NCBI GenBank assembly: GCA_963691655.1
Contig: OY829327.1
Location: 84,952,019 to 85,016,018 of the forward strand
Source of the DNA: Toxonevra muliebris
Taxonomy: Eukaryota > Arthropoda > Insecta > Diptera > Pallopteridae
DNA: 64,000 nt
Reading direction: 5' to 3'
The notes beneath the pieces were generated by a model. It was not told the DNA's origin, searched no databases, and was given only the letters and a program-made list of their open reading frames with translations. Made by a program: the position numbers and the translations under genes. Below, piece after piece: positions 23,985-35,767 of this stretch. Each line of letters starts with the position of its first letter. Position 1 is the first letter of the stretch.

Positions 23985-26210
23985 ATGCACATTAGGGTGG
24001 CCCTTATATTTCAGCTTTCTAAAAGTTTAGCTCCCTGACCCCTATCTTGTTTCAATCAATAATGAAACAATCTGTGCAAAATTTGAGCTCAATCGCGCAA
24101 CTGCGAGGCGGCCCTCTTCGACCATGAAGTTGCACATTGTCGACCGGAAAGTCATTTTTTCAGATAAATCAATTTGTTTGTTCTTGGATTTTTTGAACAA
24201 CAACTTTCTATGAAGAAACAATACCGAGATGATTAGCCAGAACTGTTAGAGTTAACAATGATTTATGCATTCAAGATATATCTTTCTCAAGACCAGTTTC
24301 AGTTATCTTATAAGGGGAAGAATTCTTAAAATTCACCAGATGGAATTAAATCACCTTAACATTACTTTTTGTTCATGCGTCAATTGATGAATTATCAGAA
24401 TATTGATCGCGAAATCAGAAAGGAGCTGCGGACAAATTTTGTGGTCAAACGCAATAACGCTTAAGTCAACTTAAGACAGAATTGAGTTATAAATGCTATC
24501 GTGTTCTTTTTATTCCAATTCACATGTACGTGAAATCCCCGAAGTTTTATGTTTTTTAAGACAAAAGTTATAAAAAAGGAAGGTATTCGCTTACATAGAT
24601 TGGCTACCAATCACATTAATTTCAAACCGTGTTTACTCGAAATGACATATTCAGACTTAAGCGGTTACTGCTTTTGATCACAGAATTTGTCACCCACCTC
24701 GAGTACTTAGCTCCCCAAAAAGTGGCTCTATCATTATTTGATAAAAAGTTTCAACAGCGGTTAAGACAAATAAAGTTTTAATTGTATTGGAAGCAGGCTA
24801 CAAAATATAATTTTTCTTCATTTGTAAACATCGAGTTTACATCTTTTGTAACTCCTGGTACAAAAATTTTCTTTGCGAAATTTTTTATCAGCACCGATTT
24901 CTTCAACAAAGAACTTTCAACATGGAAAGATGATCCAGGTTACAAATATGGTATTGAAAAACTTTTGAAGAAAGTTGTTGTCGATGACGTTGCAGCAAAA
25001 ATGTGAAACTCATTCAGGAATACAATAACATTTTCACAAAAATTTAAGCTGAGAAACAATTTGTTACACAAATCGTTGCCGAAGATCGAAAAAAATACCC
25101 AACTGCTACTCAATTCTCTCTTATAATTTGGAACTTCAAATCGAGGAGGACACAAGACAGAAAGAACCGGACTAAACCGGAAGACCTTGAGCTGGCTAAC
25201 AGCGCTGACTTCGGGTTACGGTCCCTTCAGGTATCACCTCAAGAAGATGAAACTTGTTGTTGTGAAGATGATACCTATAGGTTGTGTCTGGAGGAGCTGG
25301 AAATGGGGCGCACTTACTATGCCAATGCCCAGCGTTGGCGAGCAGAAGGTTGGCAATCTTGGGTCATCGATACGTTGATGAATCTGAGATTGGCCACCTG
25401 GCCTATAAGGATATGCTCGATAAATAATAAGACAGAAAAGAAGAATTTTTGTACGCTATAATTATACGTGTTATCTCTGAGGCTTTGTTGTTGTTTTCAT
25501 ATAAAATTATCGCTTCTAGTTATACATAACTAGAATCAAGTGGTGAATAAAACGCAGCTATTGTTTAAAATGACTTTATCTTCAAATTAAAGATCATTCG
25601 ATATTTAGTTCTAAAAATTATTTAAAAACTCTCATCAGTTTATTTATTTATATTATTTGACAGGCTGAGAGGAAAAGCGGGCTAAAATTTATATAAGAGC
25701 AAAAGTGAAATAATTTAGAGTGTCAGTGCAAGAATGGCATAAGTAATACGGTTTAGAGTGAAAATGAAAAGCCTTAAAAGTAAGAGAAAAAATGGTATAA
25801 CAATTCTTTCAGAGCAAGAACAGCATAGTTTTTTATTCCGTTTTCGCTCTGAACATATTTCGTTTTACTCTCAGCCTCTCATTTATCTATAGTCAAAAAT
25901 ATCTTAACTCTAGTTACGTTGTTTTTCATTTTTACCACAGAAACATTGCAGCTGTTATGAAGACAAAATGCAAAATGTAAAAAAATATATCATATTTTCT
26001 CTGTTTCTTACAACCATGTGTTTGTGGGTTGCTGAGTTATTTTCGGCATTTCAAGTGAATTTCGTTGAAATTCTTGTGAAATTCACAATTGATTCTATAA
26101 ATATTATTACGTTTCTCCTATAGAAGTTGTAGGCGATTATATTTTTCATATTGTTTCAGGAATTGTGATAATTTATATTAAAAAAATTTGATTCAGAAGG
26201 TTTTCACACA

Positions 26211-26388
26211 GGGGGTTACTCTGTAGTTCGATTCGAAAGAAAATTTTCTCGAATTCGAACGATTGGTACTCTAGAAAACATTTTCGAATAATATTTGTTC
26301 GATGTTCAGATTTAATTTTGTACCTTTTCGAATCGAATTTGACATTCGAATAGAACTGCCTTTCGAATCAAACTACAGAGTAACCCCC
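26211..26388. mobile_element. Short foldback MITE with TTCGAA-rich arms
   Basis: GGGGGTTACTCTGTAGTTCG at the left is mirrored by AAACTACAGAGTAACCCCC at the right, with similarity continuing through GATTCGAAAG (about 28 bp, one or two mismatches). The 178-bp interior repeats TTCGA/TCGAA motifs. No coding capacity and no clear target duplication. Confidence 0.75.
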
Positions 26389-26485
26389 TTGGATGTGTCC
26401 TAATAAATTTATCTAAGAAGAAACAAGAAAATGGTTAGGATAGGGAAGACTATATCGCTTTTGAACGGAGTTAATAGTTGCGTAT

Positions 26486-26792
26486 GACGACCTCGATAGC
26501 CTATTGGATAGTGCACTAGACTTTCATCTGGGAGGTTCGGGTTCGATTCCCGTCTTCGTCTGGTGGTTAATTTTCATAACTTTCTTATATTCACTATCAA
26601 TATGAAGTGTATGAGAATTATAAGATAGTGTACAAGTACACACATTGGTTGGTAATGGCAAAACCACCAAGCCGATAAAAAATTGCCACACCGCCGTTCG
26701 GAATCGGCGTTAAACTGTAGGTCCAACTATGTGGTATCACAATGGGCCGTTCAGGCCTAAGTGTGTCTCTCGACAGCCACTCCAACCTAACC
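26486..26792 (+). mobile_element. Full-length tRNA-derived SINE with 14-bp target duplication
   Basis: It is flanked by perfect direct repeats TAATAGTTGCGTAT (26,472-26,485 and 26,793-26,806). The head is tRNA-like: an A-box TAGCCTATTGG at 26,497-26,507 and a B-box GGTTCGATTCC at 26,540-26,550 that matches the Pol III consensus exactly. The anticodon-loop region CTTTCAT resembles tRNA-Glu (TTC). The body (CTGGTGGTTAATTTTCATAA, GAACGGCGGTGT-type hairpin on the minus strand) ends with CAACCTAACC. The flanking duplication shows retrotransposition. Fragments of the same family lie at 10,535-11,790 and 17,297-17,466. Confidence 0.88.
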
Positions 26793-26972
26793 TAATAGTT
26801 GCGTATACTATGTTTCAGCTTCAAGGCGTTCGAGGGTCGCCTAAATGTTGTCCGATGGATCTGAAGTTTTGCACAGCCCGTTTTTCTTAATTGAAACCAG
26901 ATTAGTGCAAGGGAGTAGTAACATTTTTACTTTTGAAAAATGCCTATAGCTAAGGACCACCCTAATGCACAT

Positions 26973-29170
26973 ATGTGTATTCTTTAAACATTGTTAAATT
27001 GGAGCTAAAAAGAAGAAATAATATTTAAATTGATTTTGAAATAAATAAAAAAGATGCCAATGAAATTATACAAATAAATTCTGGTTACAATCTACTTACT
27101 ATTGCCGCACTTGCTCGGTTCCCATAAACATACATTTTTCTGAAGCTGCTTCTGTTACAAATATCTACACATACTCTACACAGAGAAGTATGAATTTCAG
27201 TACGGGATCGCTAACTCAAAACTAACTAACTCCTAGTTATTTCAACAACAATCTCATAGCATTAGAACAGGCTGCATTTGTCGTATGAAGAAATTCATAA
27301 CTAACTACATATTCGCCCTCATTGGTCACTCCTCTTAGATTTGAGTATTTTGTGTATAATAGCTTTGCCCTTTTGCTTTTTATCCTTTACTTCTCGCAAT
27401 TTATATTGCCAAAAGAAAAATAACAACAAACGAGAAATAAAAGTCAATTTCAAGCGCATTTCCCTTATCTCTAAGACTTGACTAGTACAACCTTCTTCTT
27501 TTCTAACCCTCTTCACTTTCATCTATTCTTCCATTTTTATTATTGCTGTATTTATTTCTTTTAAAGTTAAGTAGCAGTAGAAGATTTTCGCCCGCATCAA
27601 TATAAATCTAAAATTAAACTGCAACTTCTACTGAAATAAGTTCGCTTTTCCCGATGCACTAAATTAGGGTAAGTTGAGGTCAAAATCGCAAATGTCGCGC
27701 CACTTGTTTATGACCATATTTGCACATATTTGAATAAAAGCAAGAAAGTATTGCTGGAATATCGTACTCGTGTTTGTTCATCCACTCTCAAATCTTTTAC
27801 ATTTTTCATTTTCGTCAATTTTGTTGTGCAGTGTAAGTTTTTACACTGGAGATGACCATTTCTTATTTGCTGTTCATGCTATTGAGGGAAGAATGAATAT
27901 ACCGCCCTTGTATAAGTAAAATCATTTATCTTCAGTTGATTTCGAATATTAAGTTCCAACTAAACTTTCCGTATTTTCCTCCGTCTTATTCTTGCTTTTT
28001 GGTTTGTTTTTTGGTTTGTTTGTTTCTTAGTTGAAATTTTAAGCTTTAATTTTTTCACATAGTGTATTGAAATTTATTGCAATCAACTACCAATTTTTTT
28101 TTTTTTAACAAAAATTTTAACTTTTTCATTATTTGCTCTTCTGGTCTTTATACTTGGTTTTTTCGTATAAATGTCATAAATTCCATATGCTTTCAGCACC
28201 GAACTGGCAAACTTAAATTAATATAAAAAAGTTCTGAATGTGAAGTTAATATGTAAACTTTTTCATTTGCGGGTTTCACGCTCACGCTGAAGTGCAATGT
28301 AAATAACTAAAAAAAAAAAATTTGTTAAGAAAAAAAGCTGATAAATTTGATTTAATATTGCAATTTTTTATAATAATGATAAAAAAAAAAACGTTTCGCT
28401 TTTATCACACAAAGATAATAAAAAATATTTATATACAAACAAATTTGAAATGCTAATTTCTTAATGTTTGAACGAGTAAAAATATGTAATGAAAATTATG
28501 GACTCATCCATAATGCCTTAAATAAATTCTTTTCACATGTGAGCCTAATAAAATATATGCTGATATAGGATTAATTTGCACAAGCTATAGAAGCTTCATA
28601 TTAATTTGCAGCACATTATTTTCCCTTTTTTCATTGCCTCCTTTGAGATTTCTCTGCCCCACATTTGGCATATCGTTCTTTATCGGTACTCGCGTTACAT
28701 AATAAATAAAGTTTATCATTTTGAGAATTTTACCATTGAGAGAAACGCTTAAACACATACACAGTTCAGTCAAATGCAAACAAATGGATACAATACCTCA
28801 TTAAATTGTATAAATGTATTTGTTGTAGCTTGCTGCCGCTATATTTGTGTCTGCAACAGCTGCCACAACATTTTCAGCCCATTGAATTGTACATGGTCAA
28901 TTGCGTCTACCACTTTTGTATGTATGTTATCTGACTGAGAGCGGTAGTCTGCCATCCTTCGCCTTATGATATTCAAATTCTACTAATACAACTATCAAAT
29001 ACATTGAAGGGATTGTAGGCCTTGATGCCCGTAGCATAAATAGAAATAAGATACTATAAAATACACATTCATGAGACATGACTAAAGCAAAGCTATAGTT
29101 GTGCTACAATTGTTGTTTCTGTTTTTGTTCTTGATAGCTGTTGTTTGTTGATATTGTTCTTGTAAATACA
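26973..29170. other. AT-rich non-coding DNA, no feature seen
   Basis: No gene was recognised. Small frames at 27,319-27,522 and 28,585-28,779 (both minus) have no domain or splice context. Confidence 0.5.
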
Positions 29171-29172
29171 TA

Positions 29173-30549
29173 CAGTGCCGGTGATATCATTTGCAACCAA
29201 AATCAATTGCACTTTAAATGACTTCTTAAGCTCACTAAAATAATTTTTATCAAAAATCTTTTATGATTCAAAACAAAGTGAATTTATTGCCATTTATTAT
29301 AAAAAATTAAAAGTACAATATTATGTTGCAAATAAGAAAAGACTGAACAAATTAGAAGTTGTAAATTTTTTTGTGACAAGGCAAGCTTTTACCAATTTAG
29401 ACGTGCGTTTTGAGTGATGATCCTGCAGGAACGTCCAATCAGGGGGTATTTCCTAGCTAGCTTGCGTAAGTATAATGTCTCTTAAAGCGTTTATATAATA
29501 GTTGTATTTCATTGCTTCCCGAATGTGATGCGTTGGATCCATACCATTAGCTGAAAAGAAGCCCCAGACCACAGCACAACCTCCATGGTGCTATACCGTA
29601 CCCGGTGTATGTCTACGGTCGACTCTTTTACAGTGTGGCCTTCTAAAAAATTATTTTCCGTCAATTAATTTTGCTCTCATCTAAGAACAAAACGTTTTGC
29701 AAGATTGAAAGGTAAAGGTTTTGTATTTATGATTGAATTTTAAATGAGTTAAGCGAGTTTTCTTAGAGTCTTAGAGCTTTTTCGGCAATATTGTATGCGC
29801 TTAATCCACTTTTTCTGGGTTGTCGCTTGATTGTCGATAATGATATATCCAACTAAAGTGTACTTTTTATTTCTTTCGGTTTCACTTTCTGATTCACTTT
29901 CATCAATTTTGTGATTTCATTAGTTTTTCTACAAGTTTCTTTGCGAGGTCTTCCATCTCTATGGCTCAGATCAGCGATACCGCTGTTAACAATTCACGAA
30001 ATCATCGACTTGTGTATTGAATATTTTTTCAAAATTTCTTTTTGAGATAAACTATTTGTCCACCTTTCAATTTAAGCCCAATTGAGTGCCATTGAATGCT
30101 CGTGAAGCAAAAGATTGTTACGAATACGTTTAAGAAACGGGAGAATCTGTATGAGGATGTTCAAAAGTAATGGAAGCGAGCTCAAATCGATCAGGCGAAA
30201 CATTTAATAGAGCCAATGCCACGTCGACATCCAACAGTGTTTGCTAATAATGAATATGTGACAAAGTTTTGAAAACTTTTTCGATTTTTCTTAAATTTTC
30301 TTCAATTTTTACATCAACTTTTTCTAGTTGCAAATGTTTTGACCTCTTCAATTCAGACTTTAATGTAATATTACTTCTATCTTTTTTTATTTGCAACATA
30401 ATATTGTACTTTTAATTTTTTATAATAAATGGCAATAAATTCACTTTGTTTTGAATCACAAAAGATTTTTGATAAAAATTATTTTAGTGAGCTTAAGAAG
30501 TCATTTAAAGTGCAAGTGATTTTGGTTGCAAATGATATCACCGGCACTG
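29173..30549 (-). mobile_element. Tc1-like transposon with 170-bp inverted repeats and a rearranged transposase
   Basis: The ends CAGTGCCGGTGATATCATTT are inverted and flanked by TA (29,171-29,172 and 30,550-30,551). The terminal repeats extend about 170 bp (29,173-29,342 and 30,380-30,549) with only a few mismatches. The minus strand holds the transposase N-terminal half in order. It has an HTH segment (LSQKEILKKYSIHKSMI, then GRPRKETC, about 30,050-29,930), VLFLDESKIN with the first catalytic Asp (about 29,700-29,660), AVVWGFFSANG and WTFLQDHHSKRTSKLVKA with the second (about 29,620-29,390). The C-terminal part is not next to it but lies on the plus strand at the other end. Stops and frameshifts make it inactive. 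Confidence 0.88.
30057..30272 (+). pseudogene. Transposase C-terminal remnant in inverted orientation
   Basis: Read on the plus strand: FNLSPIE (the PDLNPIE-like region around the third acidic residue, degenerate), then LVKQKIVTNTFKKRENLYED, VQK, a stop, WKRAQIDQAKHLIEPMPRRH and VFANNEYVTKF followed by a stop at 30,270-30,272. This is the normal C-terminal end of a Tc1 transposase (compare the usual ...SMPRR...G..TKY ending), but it runs opposite to the rest of the gene and directly abuts the N-terminal segment on the minus strand at about 30,057. Confidence 0.8.
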
Positions 30550-30551
30550 TA

Positions 30552-32814
30552 TGTCAATAATGCATAAAAACAACATCAAACAAGTAAACATCAACACCAT
30601 GCAAATAAACATTTCACTTATTGTATTGCAAAGTAACAGCAACAGCAACAGCGGTTGATATAAAAAATAAATCAAAGCATATTTGCGGGAGCGGTTGTGA
30701 GAGATGGATGAAGCTTATATAGATAAAGTACAAAGATTTATTTTTGTATTTTATTAGCAGCAACAGTAGCAGCGGTACCTTATTTCAATAACATGAAAGC
30801 ATATCAAGCGGTATTAATTAGATAAAGTTGTAGCTTATGCAGGATTTGTTATGGTATTTATTTATTTATATATTTACATATTTATTTGTATTTATATGTA
30901 ATAGATATAAAAGAATAAGTTTAATTTATTGAAATGCTCTGAAATGTATTTAATTAATTTTTTTTTAAAATTATTTCTTGCTTGTTAATCAAATTCGTCA
31001 GCATTGGTGGATTGGGTTGACAGATTTGCAAATCTATGCAGAAGTGAGGCAAAATAAACTTTCAATAAATCATAGTGATTTCTGATCACCTTTCACAACA
31101 TTTATCCATCAATTATACTAGCTTATGCCATTTATGTAAATTAAAAGTCACACAATTTAAACGCTTGCCACTTTAAGATTTATTTCAAAAGCGCTGTGCC
31201 ATAAAGAAAATACATTGAATCTATTTGTTGAACAAAGGAATTTAAATTGATTTTCTATTTCCAATAAAAAATATTTATCCTTTGTATTATTGCTGTTGCT
31301 TTCTTCACATTTTGCTTTTTCGTTTCTTTTCGTTTCTGCCACAATTCAATTCATATTTCACTTTTATTGTTCAGTGAATTGGCAGCAAGAATTAAATTTG
31401 GCAGAAATAAGAATACGACTCAACGTAAAAGCAAAAGCTAAAGTGAAAAAAAAAAAATAGAGTGGCGTTGCGGTTCAGCAAACGAAGTAAGCCTCAAATC
31501 ATGCTACAAAAGAATGAGTATAAGACACGGTTGCCACATTTCATGTTAACACTTAGCATTCCAATTTTGTCTGCTGTGAATCCACAAATTTGTTTTTCAA
31601 AAGTCAGGAAGAGCATTTGTTAGCCTGTGCATTATTCATATGTGTGTGTGTGTTGAGTGTGGATTTTTGCATCAATATTTCGTGTTACCATGTATGCAAA
31701 TTGCGATTCTCCTCACAACATTTTTTGTTTTATCAAAACGCCAATATTTTTTCATCTCTTTGCGCTTTGTTTGATTTTCAATTTCATGTTTGTTTTTCAA
31801 TTTGGTTTTTCTTTTCCTTTTGTTGCAGTAATATGGAAAATTCGCGGAATCATGAATAGAACGTACAAACTTTAATGTAACTATGTGTGTGTGTGTTTTA
31901 TTTTGTCACTCATAAATCACTTTTTTGTTCTTGATTATTATCAATAGAAGCGGAAATCCATATCTATATATATCCTCACTTCTATTATTTGTTCGTATTT
32001 TTAGGAATTTTTTATATTTTTTTTTTTTAATTTTTGATTTTTCTTTTTTAAATAATCTTAATGTCCATGTTGCTGTCCATTGTTCAAATGAATTCATGGC
32101 AAAGCAAACAATGAAAGCTGTCACAGACACTCGCCATTTTACACTTGCATAGAGGCAGAGATTTTTACTGTCTATTTACTTAAAATTGCGTTAGTGTGAG
32201 CTTTAATGGGCGTGGGTATGTGTGTGATTTATGCGAGTTTAATTATAAAGTTCATTTTTCGTTTTCAGCAGTTTATTATTAAACAAAGTAATCAAGAATT
32301 TTTCATATTCTTTTAATAATTTTGTAGTAGATTTGGCAACAAAAGCAACTAACATAACAGTAGCAAAACAACAACAACAACAATATTTTTTAAGTTAGTG
32401 TAGATTGTGTGTGGTGTAAATTATATTGTCATGCAGTGCGGCGGCAGCAGCAACGAAAAAATTTAATATCCGTATCTATGCAAACTAGTCAAAAGGCGGC
32501 AGCCAGCCAGTCAGATCGCTAGACACACACAAAAGCAGCTCATGCGACAGTCACTTAAGGATGATGCGGAAGCCCATTAAAGTTAATGAGTAAGCATAAT
32601 AATATTGTTTTTGAATACTTGCAAAAGTTGGGGAGGAAATTAAGAGCATATTAAAGTTATGAAACTTTAAGTGGTTGGGTTCGTTCTTCACAATTTTGTA
32701 ATAATGAAATATTTCAAATTTTCATTTTCCGAAACGTAGCATTTACACATTAATTAAATTAAACGAATTTTTTAAAATAAATTTAAGAGAAAAAACGATA
32801 CAGATACATATACA
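30552..32814. other. AT-rich non-coding DNA, no feature seen
   Basis: CAACAGCAACAG-type and TGTGTG simple sequence. Overlapping short frames at 31,590-31,875 and 31,906-32,152 are in T-rich DNA and lack domains. Confidence 0.5.
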
Positions 32815-32816
32815 TA

Positions 32817-33740
32817 CACTAAAAAAGGTGCAATGCAAAATTGATATTTTTGTAATGTTATTTTCAATGTAAAAACAAAAATGTTAGTTTTATGGCAAAA
32901 AATATCAGATTGATCTGTTTTGTGTTGTATTAACATTAAAACTATCATATTGATAATAATTCGTATTACATTGTAATGTCACATTATAATGTTAAAATTA
33001 CATTAAAATATTCTCATTCCTTAATACGTTTTTCATGTAAAATTGATATTATTCTGTGTAAATTTAACATTCAAAATGTAAACAGGCTAGTATAGCATTG
33101 AAAATTAAGACTGGTAATACTTTTTGAATAAGTATAACATAAAAATTTAAACTGACAACACTTTTTAATTGTGAAATAGTTTTGCGTTTCGTCGGGTCAG
33201 AGTGAACGTATCTATTTATTTGCAGTCACAATAATAGTTTAAATAAAAACAGAGTGAAAAAAATTTGTGAAAAAGTGTTCAAATAATAATAAAAGAGAAT
33301 AAAATAAACTAAAACGTGTTTACTTATTTTATATAATTATTTACTTTTTATATACATTTAGATATAAAGATATTATATATTATTATCAGTAATTATTATT
33401 ACAGAAATAAAATTATATTAAATGCAAAAAACTTCTTTATTGTGTTTTATTTAACATTTAAAATGTTCAATTCTACGTTAAATTTATATCAAATTTACAT
33501 TTTGCAATATCAGTTATACATTGTTGTCATGACGATTCAATATTATTGTCATATCAATATTACATTAAAATAATGTATTTCTATTACATTTTTAATGTTA
33601 AAATTGCATTATTTTCGAATCATTTATACATTTTTAAGTAATGTTATAATTACATTTTGTAATGTCAATTTTGATATTTTTTAATGTTGGCTGAATATTG
33701 GTAAACAAAAAATGTTATTTTTACAGCTGTTTCATGTACT
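32817..33740 (+). mobile_element. TA-flanked MITE, copy A, right end lost
   Basis: It is colinear with the reverse complement of copy B (35,768-36,900). It starts after TA with CACTAAAAAAGGTGCAATGC and contains many AATGTAAAATTGATATT-like sub-repeats. It ends at GCTGTTTCATGTACT, missing the final A-tract and CACTC terminus seen in copy B. No coding capacity. Confidence 0.8.
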
Positions 33741-34339
33741 TATTTAATTAATTACTGTCTGTGATGAAATTGTTTTGTTTTTTTGGTTCTTAGTCTGAAT
33801 AAGTTTGTTGAATAAGTTTTTTGAATAGCAAGCTCTTTGTGTTTCAATTCAGGGTTAAATTTTAAAATTTAATTTAGTAGTATTTCTAATGAATGCAATT
33901 CAATTTCTCTAGAGCGATATATTGCAATAGTTCTATTAAAAAAATCAATCGAACAAAAGTCAACAGTGTGTTCCCCCAGTGTGTCAACAAACTTTCAATA
34001 GCACCTGTTGCCCCCGACGCACATACACACACACACTCGTATCATAAAAACACAAATACACACAGGCACGCATAACAAGCTCATGCTCATACATTTTATC
34101 AGCGGCACAGTCTATAAGTTTTAGAGAGAGCTTAATAGTAGTAGAGGAAAAGATAGCAGAAGTAGAACAGAAGGAAATAGCAAAAAAAATTTCAAAAAAT
34201 AAATAATTTCATTTGTCACGTGTGCATGCATGGGGAAAACCAGTGAAAATTGAATTTTGTGCTATAATTTTCACAAGTAAATTGATTCTACTCTTACCAT
34301 AGATACTCATATTTATGTGTATGCACACATCCGTAAAGT

Positions 34340-34469
34340 CACTAGCGGATCTAAACATTTTCTAAAGAGGGAGACAATGATTAAAATGTATGAGATGTTC
34401 ATCGGTAAGAAGGAGATGGAGAAAGGTGGGAGCATATCCACAAGATCCCCCCATTAGGATCCGCTAGTG
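34340..34469. mobile_element. Short CACTAGCGGATC MITE, copy 1
   Basis: 130 bp bounded by CACTAGCGGATC and GATCCGCTAGTG, a perfect 12-bp inverted terminal repeat. The same ends bound 38,123-38,280. Flanking 8-mers CGTAAAGT and TGTATAGC agree at 5 of 8 positions, so an old 8-bp duplication is possible but weak. A/G-rich interior without coding capacity. Confidence 0.75.
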
Positions 34470-34934
34470 TGTATAGCCATGTGTATATGTTTCTATGTGC
34501 GTAAGTATGTATGTGAGCATATTTATCATACTTTTACATAGCACAACCACAGCCAGTGTAGACATACTCAACATATGCTGAAACCCTTCATTTTAACAGT
34601 ACAAGTACGAGTAGAGTAAAAAAATGGCTCGGAAATTATTGATATTGATTGCTTGACATTTTCGCGCCGAAAATATAACAAGCTACAATCACTTCTTCTC
34701 TAACTCTACATCATCCTTCTTTCTTTCTCTCATTTTCTTCCTTTTTTGGTTATTACTGCTGCGAATAGACAGCTCAAGTTTAGGTATCTACATTTACTAT
34801 ATATGTGTGTCTATATGTAATGCAGAGTGTTGATATATTTTGCAAGTTAATATGCGTTACCCATAATCGTATCATATCGTTCATACATAATCATATTTTA
34901 TGCGCATACTGGTCGTACTTTATCAATACAAATA

Positions 34935-34970
34935 CATATATATATATATATACATATTTATATATATACA
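34935..34970. repeat. TA/TATATACA microsatellite
   Basis: Alternating TA dinucleotides with occasional ACA interruptions. Confidence 0.8.
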
Positions 34971-35767
34971 TGGTATATTGAGTATAATTCAATTGAAAAA
35001 AATAACACACTGCAGAAGTGCCAGAAACCTTGAATTATGTGCGTATTTATTTTTATTGTGATGACTGATAAGGATATTATTGGTAGATTCAGATATATCA
35101 ATAATCAAATTGATAGACATGCGATTATCACTGATAAGTGCGAATGTATGTGTGTGTGTGTGATAATCAGTTGATGTGTTTGTTGTCGCTGTGATTATTT
35201 ATAGTGCTTGTTAATATTTATTGGCAATTTACTCGTTTATTAAAATTTGGCAGCTTAAAAAGTTTCAATGACGATGATGTATGATGAGGGTTGCTTTGCA
35301 TGCTGAATAAACGATAATAGTTAAACACATTTATAATAATTGATTTCTGAGTATTTGGCATTAAATATCGGTTAAGAAATCTCATGAGTTCGTCACTTAA
35401 TTTCATTGAATTATACATGCGAATACGAGCAAATCAAAATGAGTTTAAATTGACATATTTGTTTTTAATTTATTTCTTTTGAGAGAATATTGAAATATAT
35501 GAAATAAGGAAAAAACCAAATGAATAGATTTATATTATTTGCTATCAATATCTTTGCGACAATATGAGTTATGTTGCAAAAAATAATGAAACTAATGAAT
35601 AAATCCTGGGAATGTGAAAGTGCGGCTCCATATGAGGATTATTTGGAGCAAAACAAATCGTAATAACCGACATACTTATAAGAAACACTGGGGTATATAA
35701 TGTGAAAGTCAATAAAATGACACAATTGGCACTTGAATGTAATGATTTCAGATGATTACGGTCGATA

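Larger units (their letters stand above)
23993..26964 (+). mobile_element. DNA transposon with TAGGGTGG ends and perfect 8-bp target duplication
   Basis: Termini TAGGGTGGCCCTTA and TAAGGACCACCCTA are inverted repeats, flanked on both sides by ATGCACAT (23,985-23,992 and 26,965-26,972), a perfect 8-bp duplication. Eight-base duplications are made by hAT and P superfamily transposases, so one of these is likely. The plus strand at about 24,782-25,125 encodes a coding-like stretch. It reads LSTWKDDPGYKYGIEKL, then VVVDDVAAKM, then, after a frameshift, KLIQEYNNIFTK and a FVTQIVAEDRKKYP segment. I infer a transposase C-terminal region but cannot name the family with certainty. It also hosts a hairpin MITE (26,211-26,388) and a full-length SINE (26,486-26,792). 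Confidence 0.75.

Noticed and set aside
26486..26560. Possible tRNA-Glu gene
   Set aside because: The A and B boxes are good, but the acceptor stem does not pair properly and the unit continues into a non-tRNA body with a CCTAACC tail inside a 14-bp duplication; it is a SINE head.
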